Of a stretch of 48,367 bases of DNA, positions 16,963-25,779 are shown one piece after another. Position numbers and translations under genes: made by a program. Positions within the stretch are counted from its first letter, which is position 1, and each line of letters begins with the position of its first letter. Source of the stretch: an uncultured Porphyromonadaceae bacterium (lineage in GTDB: Bacteria > Bacteroidota > Bacteroidia > Bacteroidales > Barnesiellaceae_A). A model generated the notes under the pieces. It was given only the letters and a program-made list of their open reading frames with translations. It did not search any database and had not been told where the DNA came from. Location: the NCBI GenBank assembly GCA_900538705.1, contig UPZG01000010.1, positions 1 through 48,367 on the forward strand. Reading direction: 5' to 3'.

Positions 16963-17007
16963 AGGAATGGCATCCAAAACACAAAGTCTCGGATGCCATT
17001 CCTTATT
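16963..17007 (+). terminator. Terminator after the GtrA-like gene
   Basis: A perfect 13-bp stem (16963-16975 with 16991-17003) with a 15-base loop and a TTATTAT tail. It lies between convergent genes and may serve both strands. Confidence 0.8.
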
Positions 17008-17027
17008 ATATATCTGTATAGCTAAAA

Positions 17028-17417
17028 CTAAGGCTCGGGGTTCTCTTGTTCTTCCTGTCGAGCCACCTCCGATTTCCAGATAACACCTTTGTCTGTGGCC
17101 TTTCTGAAGAACTGCATCTCTTGCTCGGTTTTCTTTTTCAGTCCTCCAAGAGTCATGTATATGTTACCGTTGCTGTCGTAGATGGTTGTGCGGTTCATGT
17201 CGAACGACTGGCGGGGACCGCGGCAGAAGACGGCATAATAGTTTTCGCCTTCATACTCATAAAGGGTGATGACACTATATCGTTGGTTGAGCGAGGATGC
17301 GTTTTCTTGTAGCCACATGGGTAGCGAGGTTGCAGCGTGTTGTTTGCTTTTGCAGGCTACCAGCAGTGTGGCGCATAGACAGAAAATGAAGATAAAGGAG
17401 ATGTAATGTTGTTTCAT
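17028..17417 (-). CDS. Small lipoprotein of unknown function
   Basis: A 129-residue protein with a type II signal peptide; the lipobox LLVAC places the lipidated cysteine at about residue 21. The mature part is polar, with short beta stretches (YSVITLYEYEGENYYAVFCRG) and a DSNGNIYMTLGG turn. I do not recognise the family. It follows the ABC exporter genes on the same strand, but a 15-bp perfect hairpin lies in between and no separate promoter motif is visible, so it may be expressed by partial read-through. Confidence 0.65.
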   Translation of the reverse strand: MKQHYISFIFIFCLCATLLVACKSKQHAATSLPMWLQENASSLNQRYSVITLYEYEGENYYAVFCRGPRQSFDMNRTTIYDSNGNIYMTLGGLKKKTEQEMQFFRKATDKGVIWKSEVARQEEQENPEP

Positions 17418-17470
17418 GGCTACGAGGTATTGAGGGTTGTGTTGTATGATTTTTTACAGGAAATTCAATC

Positions 17471-17505
17471 AATGGTGTGTTACCATAGCTTGGTAACACA
17501 CCATT
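17471..17505 (-). terminator. Perfect 15-bp hairpin after the ABC exporter genes
   Basis: 17471-17485 pairs with 17491-17505 around a 5-base loop, 10 bases past the permease stop. On the minus strand the tail (GATTGAATTTCC) is poor in T, so it may be a terminator, an mRNA-stabilising end, or an attenuator before the lipoprotein gene. Confidence 0.6.
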
Positions 17506-17514
17506 GTATATGTA

Positions 17515-18837
17515 TCAGGCTTTGTATTTAATCCATTTGAAGAGTTCTTTATATGATACTTTCTTCCCATACATGAGTATTCCCACGCGGTATATGCGTC
17601 CGGCCACCCACGTCATGGCTATGGCACTACCGTACAGTATCACCAATGAGAGTATGATTTCCCACAGTCCTACGCCGAAGGGGATACGCACCATCATGAC
17701 GATAGGCGAGGTAAAGGGAATCATAGAGCACCACCAGGCCATACCGCCGTCGGGATTCTCGGCACTGAAAATACCTACATAGAAAGCAAAGAGGATAATG
17801 ATGGTGATGGGTACCATAAACTGGTTTGTGTCAGAATCGTTGTCGACAGCCGAACCTATGGCGGCAAAGAGCGATGCATAAAGTATATACCCTCCTATGA
17901 AATAGAGGACAAGGCAAACAATGATTTGGGTGAAGTTGATACCCGATAGAGTTTGCATCATCTCAGCCATCTCGGGGGTTATGGAGGGTGTAGTTGTCAT
18001 GGCTCCTGCTGTATTGAGCGATTGAGCGATTGAGGCACTTTCGCTTGTGAGCATTGGTAACCCTACGATGGCACCAATGCCTATCATAAGGCCGAAGATG
18101 AGCAGTACCCAAATAGCTATCTGAGTGAGTCCCACCAAACCGACACTGATAATCTTGCCGAGCATGAGGTCAAATGGTTTTACCGATGATACCATAACCT
18201 CTACAATACGGTTTGTTTTTTCTTGCATAACGCTGGTCATGACCATACCACCGTACATAAAGAGGAAGATGTATATAATTAGAGTTGACGCCATGCCCAC
18301 GAACGTTGCAAAATCGGCCGATGTCTGTGTGTCGCCTTCCTCATCGAACCGAATAGAGGTGATGTTGAGTGTGATATTGCTTTCGTCGATGATTTCTTGC
18401 AGATTGGGTATGTCGAAGGATGCAAGTTTCTGTTTGCGTAGATACTCTTCCATACAGCTGCGCACATGTTCCTCGAATCCTGTTGTCGTTTGCTTGTGCG
18501 AGTATATTGCCAAGGCCGATGGGTTGTTGAGCAGATTACCTGTAATGACAATGTAGGCATACGGCTCGGCGTCCTCACGCATCTGCTCGGTAGAGGCCGG
18601 TGTGTCTAAGTATGTAAAAGTATATTCGTCGGTATTTTGGAAAACGTTGCGGTATAGACCGGTCTGGTCTACGATGGTAACATTTCGCATGTCGGGAGTA
18701 TTGAATACCTGTATGAGAATAGGTATGCAACATATCAGTACAAGAAGTATGGGTGAGAGAATCGTCATGATGATAAATGACTTCTTCTGCACGCGCGTTT
18801 TGTATTCGCTTTCTATAATCAAGGGAATTTTACTCAT
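17515..18837 (-). CDS. ABC-2 type transporter permease, NatB-like
   Basis: A 440-residue membrane protein: one helix at about 21-43, a large periplasmic domain to about 170, and five to six helices in the C-terminal half, the layout of NatB/YhaP-type ABC-2 permeases. The start MSKIPLIIESEYKTRVQKKSF is a typical cytoplasmic amphipathic start for this family. It lies 21 bases after its ATPase gene on the minus strand, so they form one operon and presumably one exporter. NatAB of Bacillus exports sodium; the substrate here cannot be read from sequence. Confidence 0.85.
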   Translation of the reverse strand: MSKIPLIIESEYKTRVQKKSFIIMTILSPILLVLICCIPILIQVFNTPDMRNVTIVDQTGLYRNVFQNTDEYTFTYLDTPASTEQMREDAEPYAYIVITGNLLNNPSALAIYSHKQTTTGFEEHVRSCMEEYLRKQKLASFDIPNLQEIIDESNITLNITSIRFDEEGDTQTSADFATFVGMASTLIIYIFLFMYGGMVMTSVMQEKTNRIVEVMVSSVKPFDLMLGKIISVGLVGLTQIAIWVLLIFGLMIGIGAIVGLPMLTSESASIAQSLNTAGAMTTTPSITPEMAEMMQTLSGINFTQIIVCLVLYFIGGYILYASLFAAIGSAVDNDSDTNQFMVPITIIILFAFYVGIFSAENPDGGMAWWCSMIPFTSPIVMMVRIPFGVGLWEIILSLVILYGSAIAMTWVAGRIYRVGILMYGKKVSYKELFKWIKYKA

Positions 18838-18858
18838 GGCTGTTGTTTTTTAAGCGTA

Positions 18859-19779
18859 TTATGACAGCTGGTCAAGGTTGTTGGTTTCGCCTACAGTGTC
18901 GATAAATATTTCGTTCATGGTAGGCAGTATTTCTTCAAACATGGTGAGCTCACACTGTTGCATCAGTGCACTTATCAGTTCGTTGTTTGTAGTAGCTTTG
19001 TCGCGTTTGCGTACAGTGGCTGTTGTTGCTCCGTTGACACTTACGACCTCGTAAAGAGGTGTATCGGCCGGTGGATTGCCTTGTGTAAATGCAATCTTGA
19101 AAAGATGTTTTTTATGGCTTTCGCGAATTTCTCCTATTTTGCCTTGCAACACGGCGTGCGAACGGTTGATGAGGGTGATTTCGTCGCAAATCTCCTCGAC
19201 AGAACTCATGTTGTGGGTAGAGAAGATAATAGTTGCACCGTTTTTCCTCAGTTCGAGAATTTCCTGTTTAAGGAGGTTGGCATTTACCGGGTCGAAACCG
19301 CTGAAAGGCTCATCGAAGATGAGTAGCTGCGGACGGTGAATTACTGTGGCTATGAACTGAATTTTTTGTTGCATACCCTTGGAGAGCTCTTCTACTTTTT
19401 TCTTCTCCCAGTCGGTGATTTCAAATTTTTGCAACCACTGTTTTATGCGGGTTTGTGCGTCGACACGCGAAAGCCCTTTCAGTCGCGCAAGGTACATGAG
19501 CTGTTCGCCCACTTTCATCTTTTTGTAAAGTCCGCGTTCTTCGGGCAGATAGCCTATATTTTCAACATCCGAAGGTACCGATAACCTGCCATTGATAAGA
19601 ACTTCGCCGCTGTCGGGACCTGTAATGTGGTTGATGATGCGAATAAGGGTGGTTTTGCCTGCACCGTTAGGCCCCAAGAGCCCGTAGATGCAATTCTCGG
19701 GAACATGAACGGTTACATTGTCGAGAGCTTTGTGCGAAGCATATTGTTTGACAATGTTGTTGGCTTCGAGATAATACAT
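18859..19779 (-). CDS. ABC transporter ATP-binding protein, NatA-like
   Basis: A 306-residue ATPase. Walker A is GPNGAGKT at 36-43, the signature LSKGM at 132-136, Walker B LLIFDE at 152-157 and the switch histidine at 189. After about residue 210 it has the small C-terminal domain (DUF4162-like) typical of exporters of the NatA/CcmA group. It partners the downstream permease. A -7 element lies at 19850-19857, about 71 bases upstream, so it starts the operon. Confidence 0.9.
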   Translation of the reverse strand: MYYLEANNIVKQYASHKALDNVTVHVPENCIYGLLGPNGAGKTTLIRIINHITGPDSGEVLINGRLSVPSDVENIGYLPEERGLYKKMKVGEQLMYLARLKGLSRVDAQTRIKQWLQKFEITDWEKKKVEELSKGMQQKIQFIATVIHRPQLLIFDEPFSGFDPVNANLLKQEILELRKNGATIIFSTHNMSSVEEICDEITLINRSHAVLQGKIGEIRESHKKHLFKIAFTQGNPPADTPLYEVVSVNGATTATVRKRDKATTNNELISALMQQCELTMFEEILPTMNEIFIDTVGETNNLDQLS

Positions 19780-19849
19780 AAAAGGGTAAGTATTTTGTTA
19801 TTTAAGATAGCAACTATGGCTATAAAAGATTTTTACGATACAAAAATAA

Positions 19850-19857
19850 CAAATATA
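19850..19857 (-). promoter_or_regulatory. Probable -7 element of the ABC exporter operon
   Basis: Minus-strand TATATTTG, perfect for TAnnTTTG; a weak TTTC lies at roughly the -33 distance. The remainder of the gap to the primase gene shows nothing else. Confidence 0.45.
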
Positions 19858-19965
19858 TCGGTTATTGAGGGCGGTGTGATGTGAAAGTTCTATGAAATAT
19901 GTAGAAAGTTGATGTCGGGGGTGAGTGATGTCGTCGTGATGCCTGCGGTAGATATGTGGTTCTCA

Positions 19966-22197
19966 TTATATCTTGGGTGCGACAATGCGCTCGCCCAGGT
20001 AGCGGGCGAGTTCTTTACGGACTTCCATATATTGGGCTATCTCTTCCATAATATGGGTAGTCTTCTCTGTATCAGTTGTAGAGCGCAGCTCGTTGCGCAG
20101 TTCGTCGATGCGTCGTATTACAATGGCATCTTTCAACTCGAAAATGGCTCGGGGGATAAGTTCGCCTAGTGTATCTATTTCGCGCGCTACCACTTGGAAT
20201 TTGGTGTGTATTTTGCTAAGCTGATGCCGGTCGCTTATCATGTCGGCAGCTTGGAGGCTTATTTCGTTGTCGGGACTGTTGATAAAGTGATGTCCTATAT
20301 ATGAAGCCTCGGCTTCGTAGCGTATGGCGTTGCAGTCGTTGTGGAAACGTTCATCGATGAGGGCTATAAGTTTCTCATCGGGTTGTGTCATAGCGGCAAG
20401 CTGTTGTTGTCGCTCTTCTTGCAGGGCGTCGATACGTTGTGCGAGGCGTAGTTCTCCATATTCGGCAGCAGCCTTGGGAGCAATTTGAAGAGCTTCATTA
20501 TACATGCGGGCATATAGCGGGTATGTAAATGCGATGTTGTCGGCCGTAAGTTCTCGTGTAATATATTCCAGCACGTTACATGGTTGCTCGTTCGGAGTTT
20601 CGTTGTAGTAAGGCATGGAGGCAAAGCCATATCGCAGTATGTAGCGAATAAGTTCGCGTTCGCACTCGATAATGAGCCGGTTTTCATCTCTTTTTTCTCC
20701 GGTGATGGTCACAGTGGGTTGGGTAGCATCGGTGACAAGAGGTTGTGTCGCTTCGTTGCCTGAGGTCATTGTTTCGTTAGCGTCGTTTGTGTTGGCGCTA
20801 CTGTGACTTGCATGTGCTTCGGCAACTGGAGGCGTGATGGCCTGGTGCCCGGTAGAATCTGCTACAGGCTTCTTGTTAAGTTCTTGTTCACGGTTATTAC
20901 GTATGATTTTGTTTACTTCGCGCAAGAGCATTTTTTCGTCGGCTTCGAGAAGCCGAGCGCACTCCTGTATGTAAACCGAGCGCAGGATAGTGTCGGGAAT
21001 AATGGCAATAGAACGTACAATGTCGCCTATGAGAGTGGCACGTTTTATGGGGTCGTTGCCTGCTGCATCGAGAAGCAGGCGCGTCTTAAAGCGAATAAAA
21101 TCGGTCTCATGATTCTTGATGTAGGCCGTAAAGTCGGCAGCGCTCTGTTTCTTGGCAAACGAGTCGGGATCGTCACCGTCGGGCAGTAGCACTACCTTGA
21201 TATGCAGCCCTTCCCGCAAGATAAGGTCGATGCCTCGTATGGAGGCTTTAATACCAGCCGCATCGCCGTCATATAATACGGTGATGTTATTGGTAAAACG
21301 ATGTATGAGGCGTATTTGTCCCGGCGTAAGTGATGTGCCCGACGAGGCTACTACATTCTCTATGCCGGCCTGATGCATAGAGAGCACGTCGGTGTAACCT
21401 TCTACAAGATAGCAGCAATCGTTGCGTACGATAGATTGTTTGGCCTGGAATATGCCATATAGCACGTCGCTCTTGTGGTATACCTCCGACTCGGGCGAGT
21501 TGACATATTTGGCTGTCTTGTCGTCTTTTTTGAGTACCCGGCCACCGAATGCAATAACCTTGCCCGATAGGCTGTATACAGGAAATATGACACGTCCTTT
21601 GAAGCGGTCGTAGAGAGAACCGTTTTGTCCCTCGATACAAAGTCCTGTTTTTATGAGAAACTCTTTTTTGTATCCTTTTGCAAGAGCTTCTGTTGCAAGG
21701 GCATCACGTTTCTCGGGAGAGAAGCCGAGTCCGAATTTTCGGATGATGTCTTCCCCAAAGCCTCTTTCACGGAAATATCCCATACCAATAGCTCTCCCTT
21801 CGGGTTTTTCAAACAGGGTATCGGCAAAAAATTTCTGTGCAAATTCGTTGACGATGAGCATGCTCTCACGGTCACTTTTCCGTTGCTTCTCTTCGTCGGT
21901 AAGCTCTCGTTCGTGTATCTCTATATTGTATTTACGAGCCAAATAACGCAAAGCCTCGTAATAGGATATTTGCTCATGTTCCATGATAAAATGTACGGCA
22001 TTCCCGCCTTTGCCGCAACTGAAACACTTACAAATGCCTCGAGCCGGCGATACTGAGAAAGAGGGAGTCTTCTCCTCATGGAAAGGGCATAACCCTACAT
22101 AGTTGGCACCACGGCGACGCAGTGTTACGAAGTCCGAAACGACCTCGTAAATATTGGCAGCCTCCATTATGCGTTCTATGGTAGCAGGGTCTATCAT
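19966..22197 (-). CDS. dnaG: DNA primase
   Basis: A 743-residue primase. The zinc-binding domain has C37, H40, C58 and C61. The TOPRIM catalytic core shows E266 in VEGYTD and D310/D312 in YDGDAAG. DnaG makes RNA primers at the replication fork and docks on DnaB through its C-terminal domain. It is about 160 residues longer than the E. coli enzyme: residues of about 440-503 form a Thr/Ala/Asn/Glu-rich linker before a helical C-terminal domain (about 505-743), which should be the helicase-binding part. The first ATG fits the known N-terminus (MIDPATIERI). No sigma-factor gene adjoins it. Confidence 0.94.
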   Translation of the reverse strand: MIDPATIERIMEAANIYEVVSDFVTLRRRGANYVGLCPFHEEKTPSFSVSPARGICKCFSCGKGGNAVHFIMEHEQISYYEALRYLARKYNIEIHERELTDEEKQRKSDRESMLIVNEFAQKFFADTLFEKPEGRAIGMGYFRERGFGEDIIRKFGLGFSPEKRDALATEALAKGYKKEFLIKTGLCIEGQNGSLYDRFKGRVIFPVYSLSGKVIAFGGRVLKKDDKTAKYVNSPESEVYHKSDVLYGIFQAKQSIVRNDCCYLVEGYTDVLSMHQAGIENVVASSGTSLTPGQIRLIHRFTNNITVLYDGDAAGIKASIRGIDLILREGLHIKVVLLPDGDDPDSFAKKQSAADFTAYIKNHETDFIRFKTRLLLDAAGNDPIKRATLIGDIVRSIAIIPDTILRSVYIQECARLLEADEKMLLREVNKIIRNNREQELNKKPVADSTGHQAITPPVAEAHASHSSANTNDANETMTSGNEATQPLVTDATQPTVTITGEKRDENRLIIECERELIRYILRYGFASMPYYNETPNEQPCNVLEYITRELTADNIAFTYPLYARMYNEALQIAPKAAAEYGELRLAQRIDALQEERQQQLAAMTQPDEKLIALIDERFHNDCNAIRYEAEASYIGHHFINSPDNEISLQAADMISDRHQLSKIHTKFQVVAREIDTLGELIPRAIFELKDAIVIRRIDELRNELRSTTDTEKTTHIMEEIAQYMEVRKELARYLGERIVAPKI

Positions 22198-22328
22198 GTG
22201 GTGATGCTGAGTTTGGAGTACGAAGTTACATATTTTCTTTCAAGTATTATGCACAAGTATGGCGGAGGATACAATTTTTCACTTTTATGAATAGCGGCTT
22301 ATACCTATAGGCCGGTTGTAGAAAAGCA

Positions 22329-22357
22329 AAGGGCTTGCCTCTCAGAGGCAAGCCCTT
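22329..22357 (-). terminator. Terminator of the receptor/lipoprotein operon
   Basis: A 14-bp inverted repeat (22329-22342 with 22344-22357, the innermost bases forming the loop) lies 24 bases past the stop of the last operon gene. On the minus strand its tail is only moderately T-rich. Confidence 0.75.
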
Positions 22358-22380
22358 CTGTTACAGAATCGATGATGATT

Positions 22381-24309
22381 TTATTCGGCGTAGACGTTGA
22401 GATTCTTTATTTCCCAAGTCGAAGAAGCCGTGTTGTCGCACATATATTTGAAAGCAAAGCGTACGCCGGCTTTGAGATATTGCGAAGGAATAACACAGTC
22501 GCCCGAGGGAGAGAATGTCCAACTGCTACCGCTGGCATAGCTGGCAATGGTTACTTGTATCCATGTAGCTGTATTGGGATCGCCGTTGTTATAGTTGTCG
22601 CTCACCCACAAGGTGTGGTTGTTGGTGAGGTTCGCCATATCGGCAAAGTTGATGGCGTGCTCAAATACGATGGTAGCCGATGATTTGCCCGAAAGGTCGA
22701 TGGCCGGCGAGATGAGCCAGTCTTCATTAGGATAGTTGGTACCGTTTACATAGCCCGACATCTTTGATCCGTAACGGGTATCGATACCCCATACCTGCTC
22801 GCCTTCTACACTGTAAGCCAAGAACTCGCCCAATGAGCCGTTGAGGAACGTTTCGCTGAATACTACATTACCTGTGGGTGTATCGCTACCGCCACCTTCG
22901 CCCGGGTCAGTACCGTAGGTTACACCTTCAACAATGGCGCATGTTACGTTTTTCACACCGTGTGTACCGAAGTATTTTTCTATAGAACCGTAGAGCATAA
23001 CCTCTTTCCCATCCATTTCGGGATGCTCAGGCAGGTTGATACCGTCTCTTACTGCATTGCCGGGCAGTTGCACTGCGATGCAGTTGTCGGTATTGCTCTC
23101 GTTGGCATCGGCAGCAATGAGCAGGTTAGTACCACGTTGAGAACCATCAGGAATAGTAAACGGAGCGTTGAATTCGGCATTTTCACTGATGCTCATGCCT
23201 GCAATCTGACCTACGATGAATGCTTTTACCCATCCGCTGGCGCCGTTGCTGTTCAATGTTACAACGTCGGCGGCAGTGTAAGGATTGGTTTTGCTACCGT
23301 CACCTTGCAGGTCACCCGGGTTGACGGGGTCGCCGGGCAGTGTACCGATGGTTTGTCCGTTGAAGATGGCGCAAGAGCACTCTTTCAGACCGTTGGCACC
23401 GAAGTATTTTGCCAGCGAGCCATAGATAGTTACCTCCATGCCGTCGTTAGAAGGATTGTTGACGAGGTTGAGGGCCGTACGCAAGTCGCCAGAAGGCAGT
23501 TGCACTACGATGCAATTGTCGGTGCTGGTCTCGCTGGGACTGTCGGCTATAAGGAGGTTGGTTCCTTGCTCGGCAACAGTTCCGTCGTCGTAAGTTTGAC
23601 CGTGGAACGGAGCATCGAACTCGGCCTCGTCTCTGAGGCTGCTACCTGCTACCTGACCTACGATGTAACCTTTTACCCATGCAAAGGCACCGCTGTTATT
23701 TTGGGCGGCAGCTCCGGCAATATTGTACGGATTGTTTTGTGTACCGTCGCCTTGCGGAGTTCCAGTGGGTTGAGAGGTCTCGCCTAAGTCTTGTCCTTCA
23801 AATTTGGCAGCTGTGGTGTTTTTAAGACCTGCGGCACCGAAGTATTTGATGAGCTGACCTTTTATCATCACCTCTTTACCGTCATTGGCAGGATTCTCCA
23901 CGAGGTTGAGCACGTCGCGTATCTGACCGGCTGCGAGTTGTACTACAAGACAAGCCGAAGTAGATGTTTCGTCGGCTTTGGCGGCGATGAGGAGGTTGGT
24001 CCCTTGTTTGGCAACGCCACCGTCGTCGTAAACGGCACCGGTAAATTCAGGACCGAATTGAGCATCGGCACGAAGGTCGGCGCCTGCAACTTGACCTACG
24101 ATGTAACCCTTCACCCATACCTCAGAGCTGTCCATGTTGTGAACGAGTGCTGCCGATACGTTATAGGGGTCGCTTTCTGTTCCTTGTCCTGCAGGTTGTG
24201 TATAGTCGGTATTGTTACCGCCACCATTAGGATCGAATGGTTCGGAGTTGGTGCAAGCTCCGAAAAGAATGGTTAAGGCTGCTAAGCCGAAAAATGATAA
24301 TTTCTTCAT
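22381..24309 (-). CDS. Lipoprotein with three DUF6359-like domains and a choice-of-anchor-J domain
   Basis: A 642-residue lipoprotein (lipobox LFGAC, Cys19). Three copies of a roughly 130-residue unit follow, at about 41-172, 187-321 and 337-464. Each begins GDGT..NPY, has WVKGYIVGQVAG (or VKAFIVGQIAG), then GTNLLIA, CLVVQL and KYFG..G. From memory this resembles DUF6359, a Bacteroidetes domain with an OB-like look; that is my judgement, not a search result. Residues 482-642 form a jelly-roll of the cleaved-adhesin/choice-of-anchor-J type (SETFLNGSLGEF, NEDWLISPAIDL, LKAGVRFAFKY). It is the last gene of an operon with the TonB receptor, 18 bases after the DUF5689-like gene, whose C-terminal domain it shares. 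Probably on the outer membrane; ligand unknown. Confidence 0.72.
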   Translation of the reverse strand: MKKLSFFGLAALTILFGACTNSEPFDPNGGGNNTDYTQPAGQGTESDPYNVSAALVHNMDSSEVWVKGYIVGQVAGADLRADAQFGPEFTGAVYDDGGVAKQGTNLLIAAKADETSTSACLVVQLAAGQIRDVLNLVENPANDGKEVMIKGQLIKYFGAAGLKNTTAAKFEGQDLGETSQPTGTPQGDGTQNNPYNIAGAAAQNNSGAFAWVKGYIVGQVAGSSLRDEAEFDAPFHGQTYDDGTVAEQGTNLLIADSPSETSTDNCIVVQLPSGDLRTALNLVNNPSNDGMEVTIYGSLAKYFGANGLKECSCAIFNGQTIGTLPGDPVNPGDLQGDGSKTNPYTAADVVTLNSNGASGWVKAFIVGQIAGMSISENAEFNAPFTIPDGSQRGTNLLIAADANESNTDNCIAVQLPGNAVRDGINLPEHPEMDGKEVMLYGSIEKYFGTHGVKNVTCAIVEGVTYGTDPGEGGGSDTPTGNVVFSETFLNGSLGEFLAYSVEGEQVWGIDTRYGSKMSGYVNGTNYPNEDWLISPAIDLSGKSSATIVFEHAINFADMANLTNNHTLWVSDNYNNGDPNTATWIQVTIASYASGSSWTFSPSGDCVIPSQYLKAGVRFAFKYMCDNTASSTWEIKNLNVYAE

Positions 24310-24327
24310 AATTTTTATTTTAGACTA

Positions 24328-25743
24328 TTATTTTACGGTAAGGTTTTTCATTTCCCATGTAGCCGATTCGGTGTCGCTGCACAAGTATTTGAAGGCGAAG
24401 CGTACACCGGCTTTCAGGTATTGCGAAGGAATATTGCATTGTCCCGATTGTACATAGTTCCAGCTTGTTCCGTCAGGATAGGTGGCAATGGTTATTTGTG
24501 TCCATGTAGCAGTATTGGGGTCTCCCTCGGTGTAGTTGTCGCTTATCCACAGGGTGTGGTTGGTCTTAAGGTTGGCCACATCTCCTTTGTTGATGGCATG
24601 CTCGAAAGAGATGGCAGCTTTTTCGCATGAAGAAAGATCTATAGCGGGCGAGATAAGCCAGTCTTCATTGGCGTGGCTGCTACCATTTTGGAATCCCGAT
24701 ATGGTTGCTCCGTATTGGTTGTCGGCTCGCCATGCTTGTGCACCTGTTACGCTATAAGCTGTGAATTCGCCCAGCGTACCGTTGAGGAATGTCTCGCTGA
24801 AAATAGCGGGGGTAGGAGTAGGAGCGCTACCGGTTTCAAATCCTTCCAAGTCGTTGAGTGTACGTATGGTGAGCTGTATTTCACCTTCGGTTGTGGGTGA
24901 GTTTTTGTACCAGCTTACAAGAGCAACAACGTCTCCCCATTGGTCTTCATCGGGTATACGGAGGTCAGCAAAGCGAGCATATTCGCTTGATGAGATGTAG
25001 GCTACGTTACCGTCGGCATCGGCAATCTGGCGTGCTTGCGGGTAACCTACGTTATAGGTACCGTTGAAGGTAGAGGGAGCAAAAATTTTGTCTGCATCGT
25101 TGAGACGCTCGCCACCGTCGCCCAAGCCTGTGAAATGGACATTTCTGATTCTGACAAGACGACCGTACATGGTAGAGTCGCAGGCAAGCAGCTCGGGGAT
25201 GGTAATCTCATTTATAATGATGGCCGATGTATCGGGTGTGCCTATGCGTTGTACACGGGCGTTGAAGTAAGGATAGGGAATACGCCCCGGTTCAATACGG
25301 CTGTAATTGGTATTGAAAGTCTCTACACCCAACTGCACCATGTCGGCATAACGGCCTAATACAAGGCCTTTACACTTGATGGCAACAACTTGTCCCAGAG
25401 GAAGTGTTCCCGAGAGACTTCCGGCATCGACACTTACTTTGAGGGCTTCACCTGTCTGCATGTCTTGGATAACCATGTATTTGTATATGTTACCGGCAAC
25501 ATCGGTAGAGGTGATGCGTCCTTTTATGACGACTTCACTTTCGGTATCGATATAGTTGATAGAGAAGACAGAATCTTTACGGTCGAATGTCTGCTTGAAG
25601 TCGGCAATAGACATGGTTTCGGTCCATGCCGCATCGTTGCCGACTATAAGTTGGTCGGCGGGTATGGGGTCGAATTTGGCGCAACCTGCCATCGTAAAGC
25701 CAAGTGTTGCCAACAGCGCCCATGTATATTTATTGTATCTCAT
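24328..25743 (-). CDS. DUF5689-like lipoprotein with choice-of-anchor-J domain
   Basis: A 471-residue lipoprotein (lipobox MAGC, Cys21). Residues of about 45-300 resemble DUF5689, containing VVIKGRITSTDVAGNIYKYM and LPLGQVVAIKCKGLVLG, an OB-fold-like pattern often found beside TonB receptors and nucleases in this phylum. Residues of about 314-471 are a choice-of-anchor-J jelly-roll closely similar to the end of the next gene's product (shared NEDWLISPAIDL and SQYLKAGVRFAFKY). It lies 36 bases after the receptor gene, in the position where a SusD gene would be in a glycan locus, but it has none of the helical SusD features. It is probably a surface-exposed ligand-binding partner of the receptor (inference). 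Confidence 0.72.
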   Translation of the reverse strand: MRYNKYTWALLATLGFTMAGCAKFDPIPADQLIVGNDAAWTETMSIADFKQTFDRKDSVFSINYIDTESEVVIKGRITSTDVAGNIYKYMVIQDMQTGEALKVSVDAGSLSGTLPLGQVVAIKCKGLVLGRYADMVQLGVETFNTNYSRIEPGRIPYPYFNARVQRIGTPDTSAIIINEITIPELLACDSTMYGRLVRIRNVHFTGLGDGGERLNDADKIFAPSTFNGTYNVGYPQARQIADADGNVAYISSSEYARFADLRIPDEDQWGDVVALVSWYKNSPTTEGEIQLTIRTLNDLEGFETGSAPTPTPAIFSETFLNGTLGEFTAYSVTGAQAWRADNQYGATISGFQNGSSHANEDWLISPAIDLSSCEKAAISFEHAINKGDVANLKTNHTLWISDNYTEGDPNTATWTQITIATYPDGTSWNYVQSGQCNIPSQYLKAGVRFAFKYLCSDTESATWEMKNLTVK

Positions 25744-25779
25744 AATTATATATGCTTTTTAGTTGGTTGTGTATAGGGT

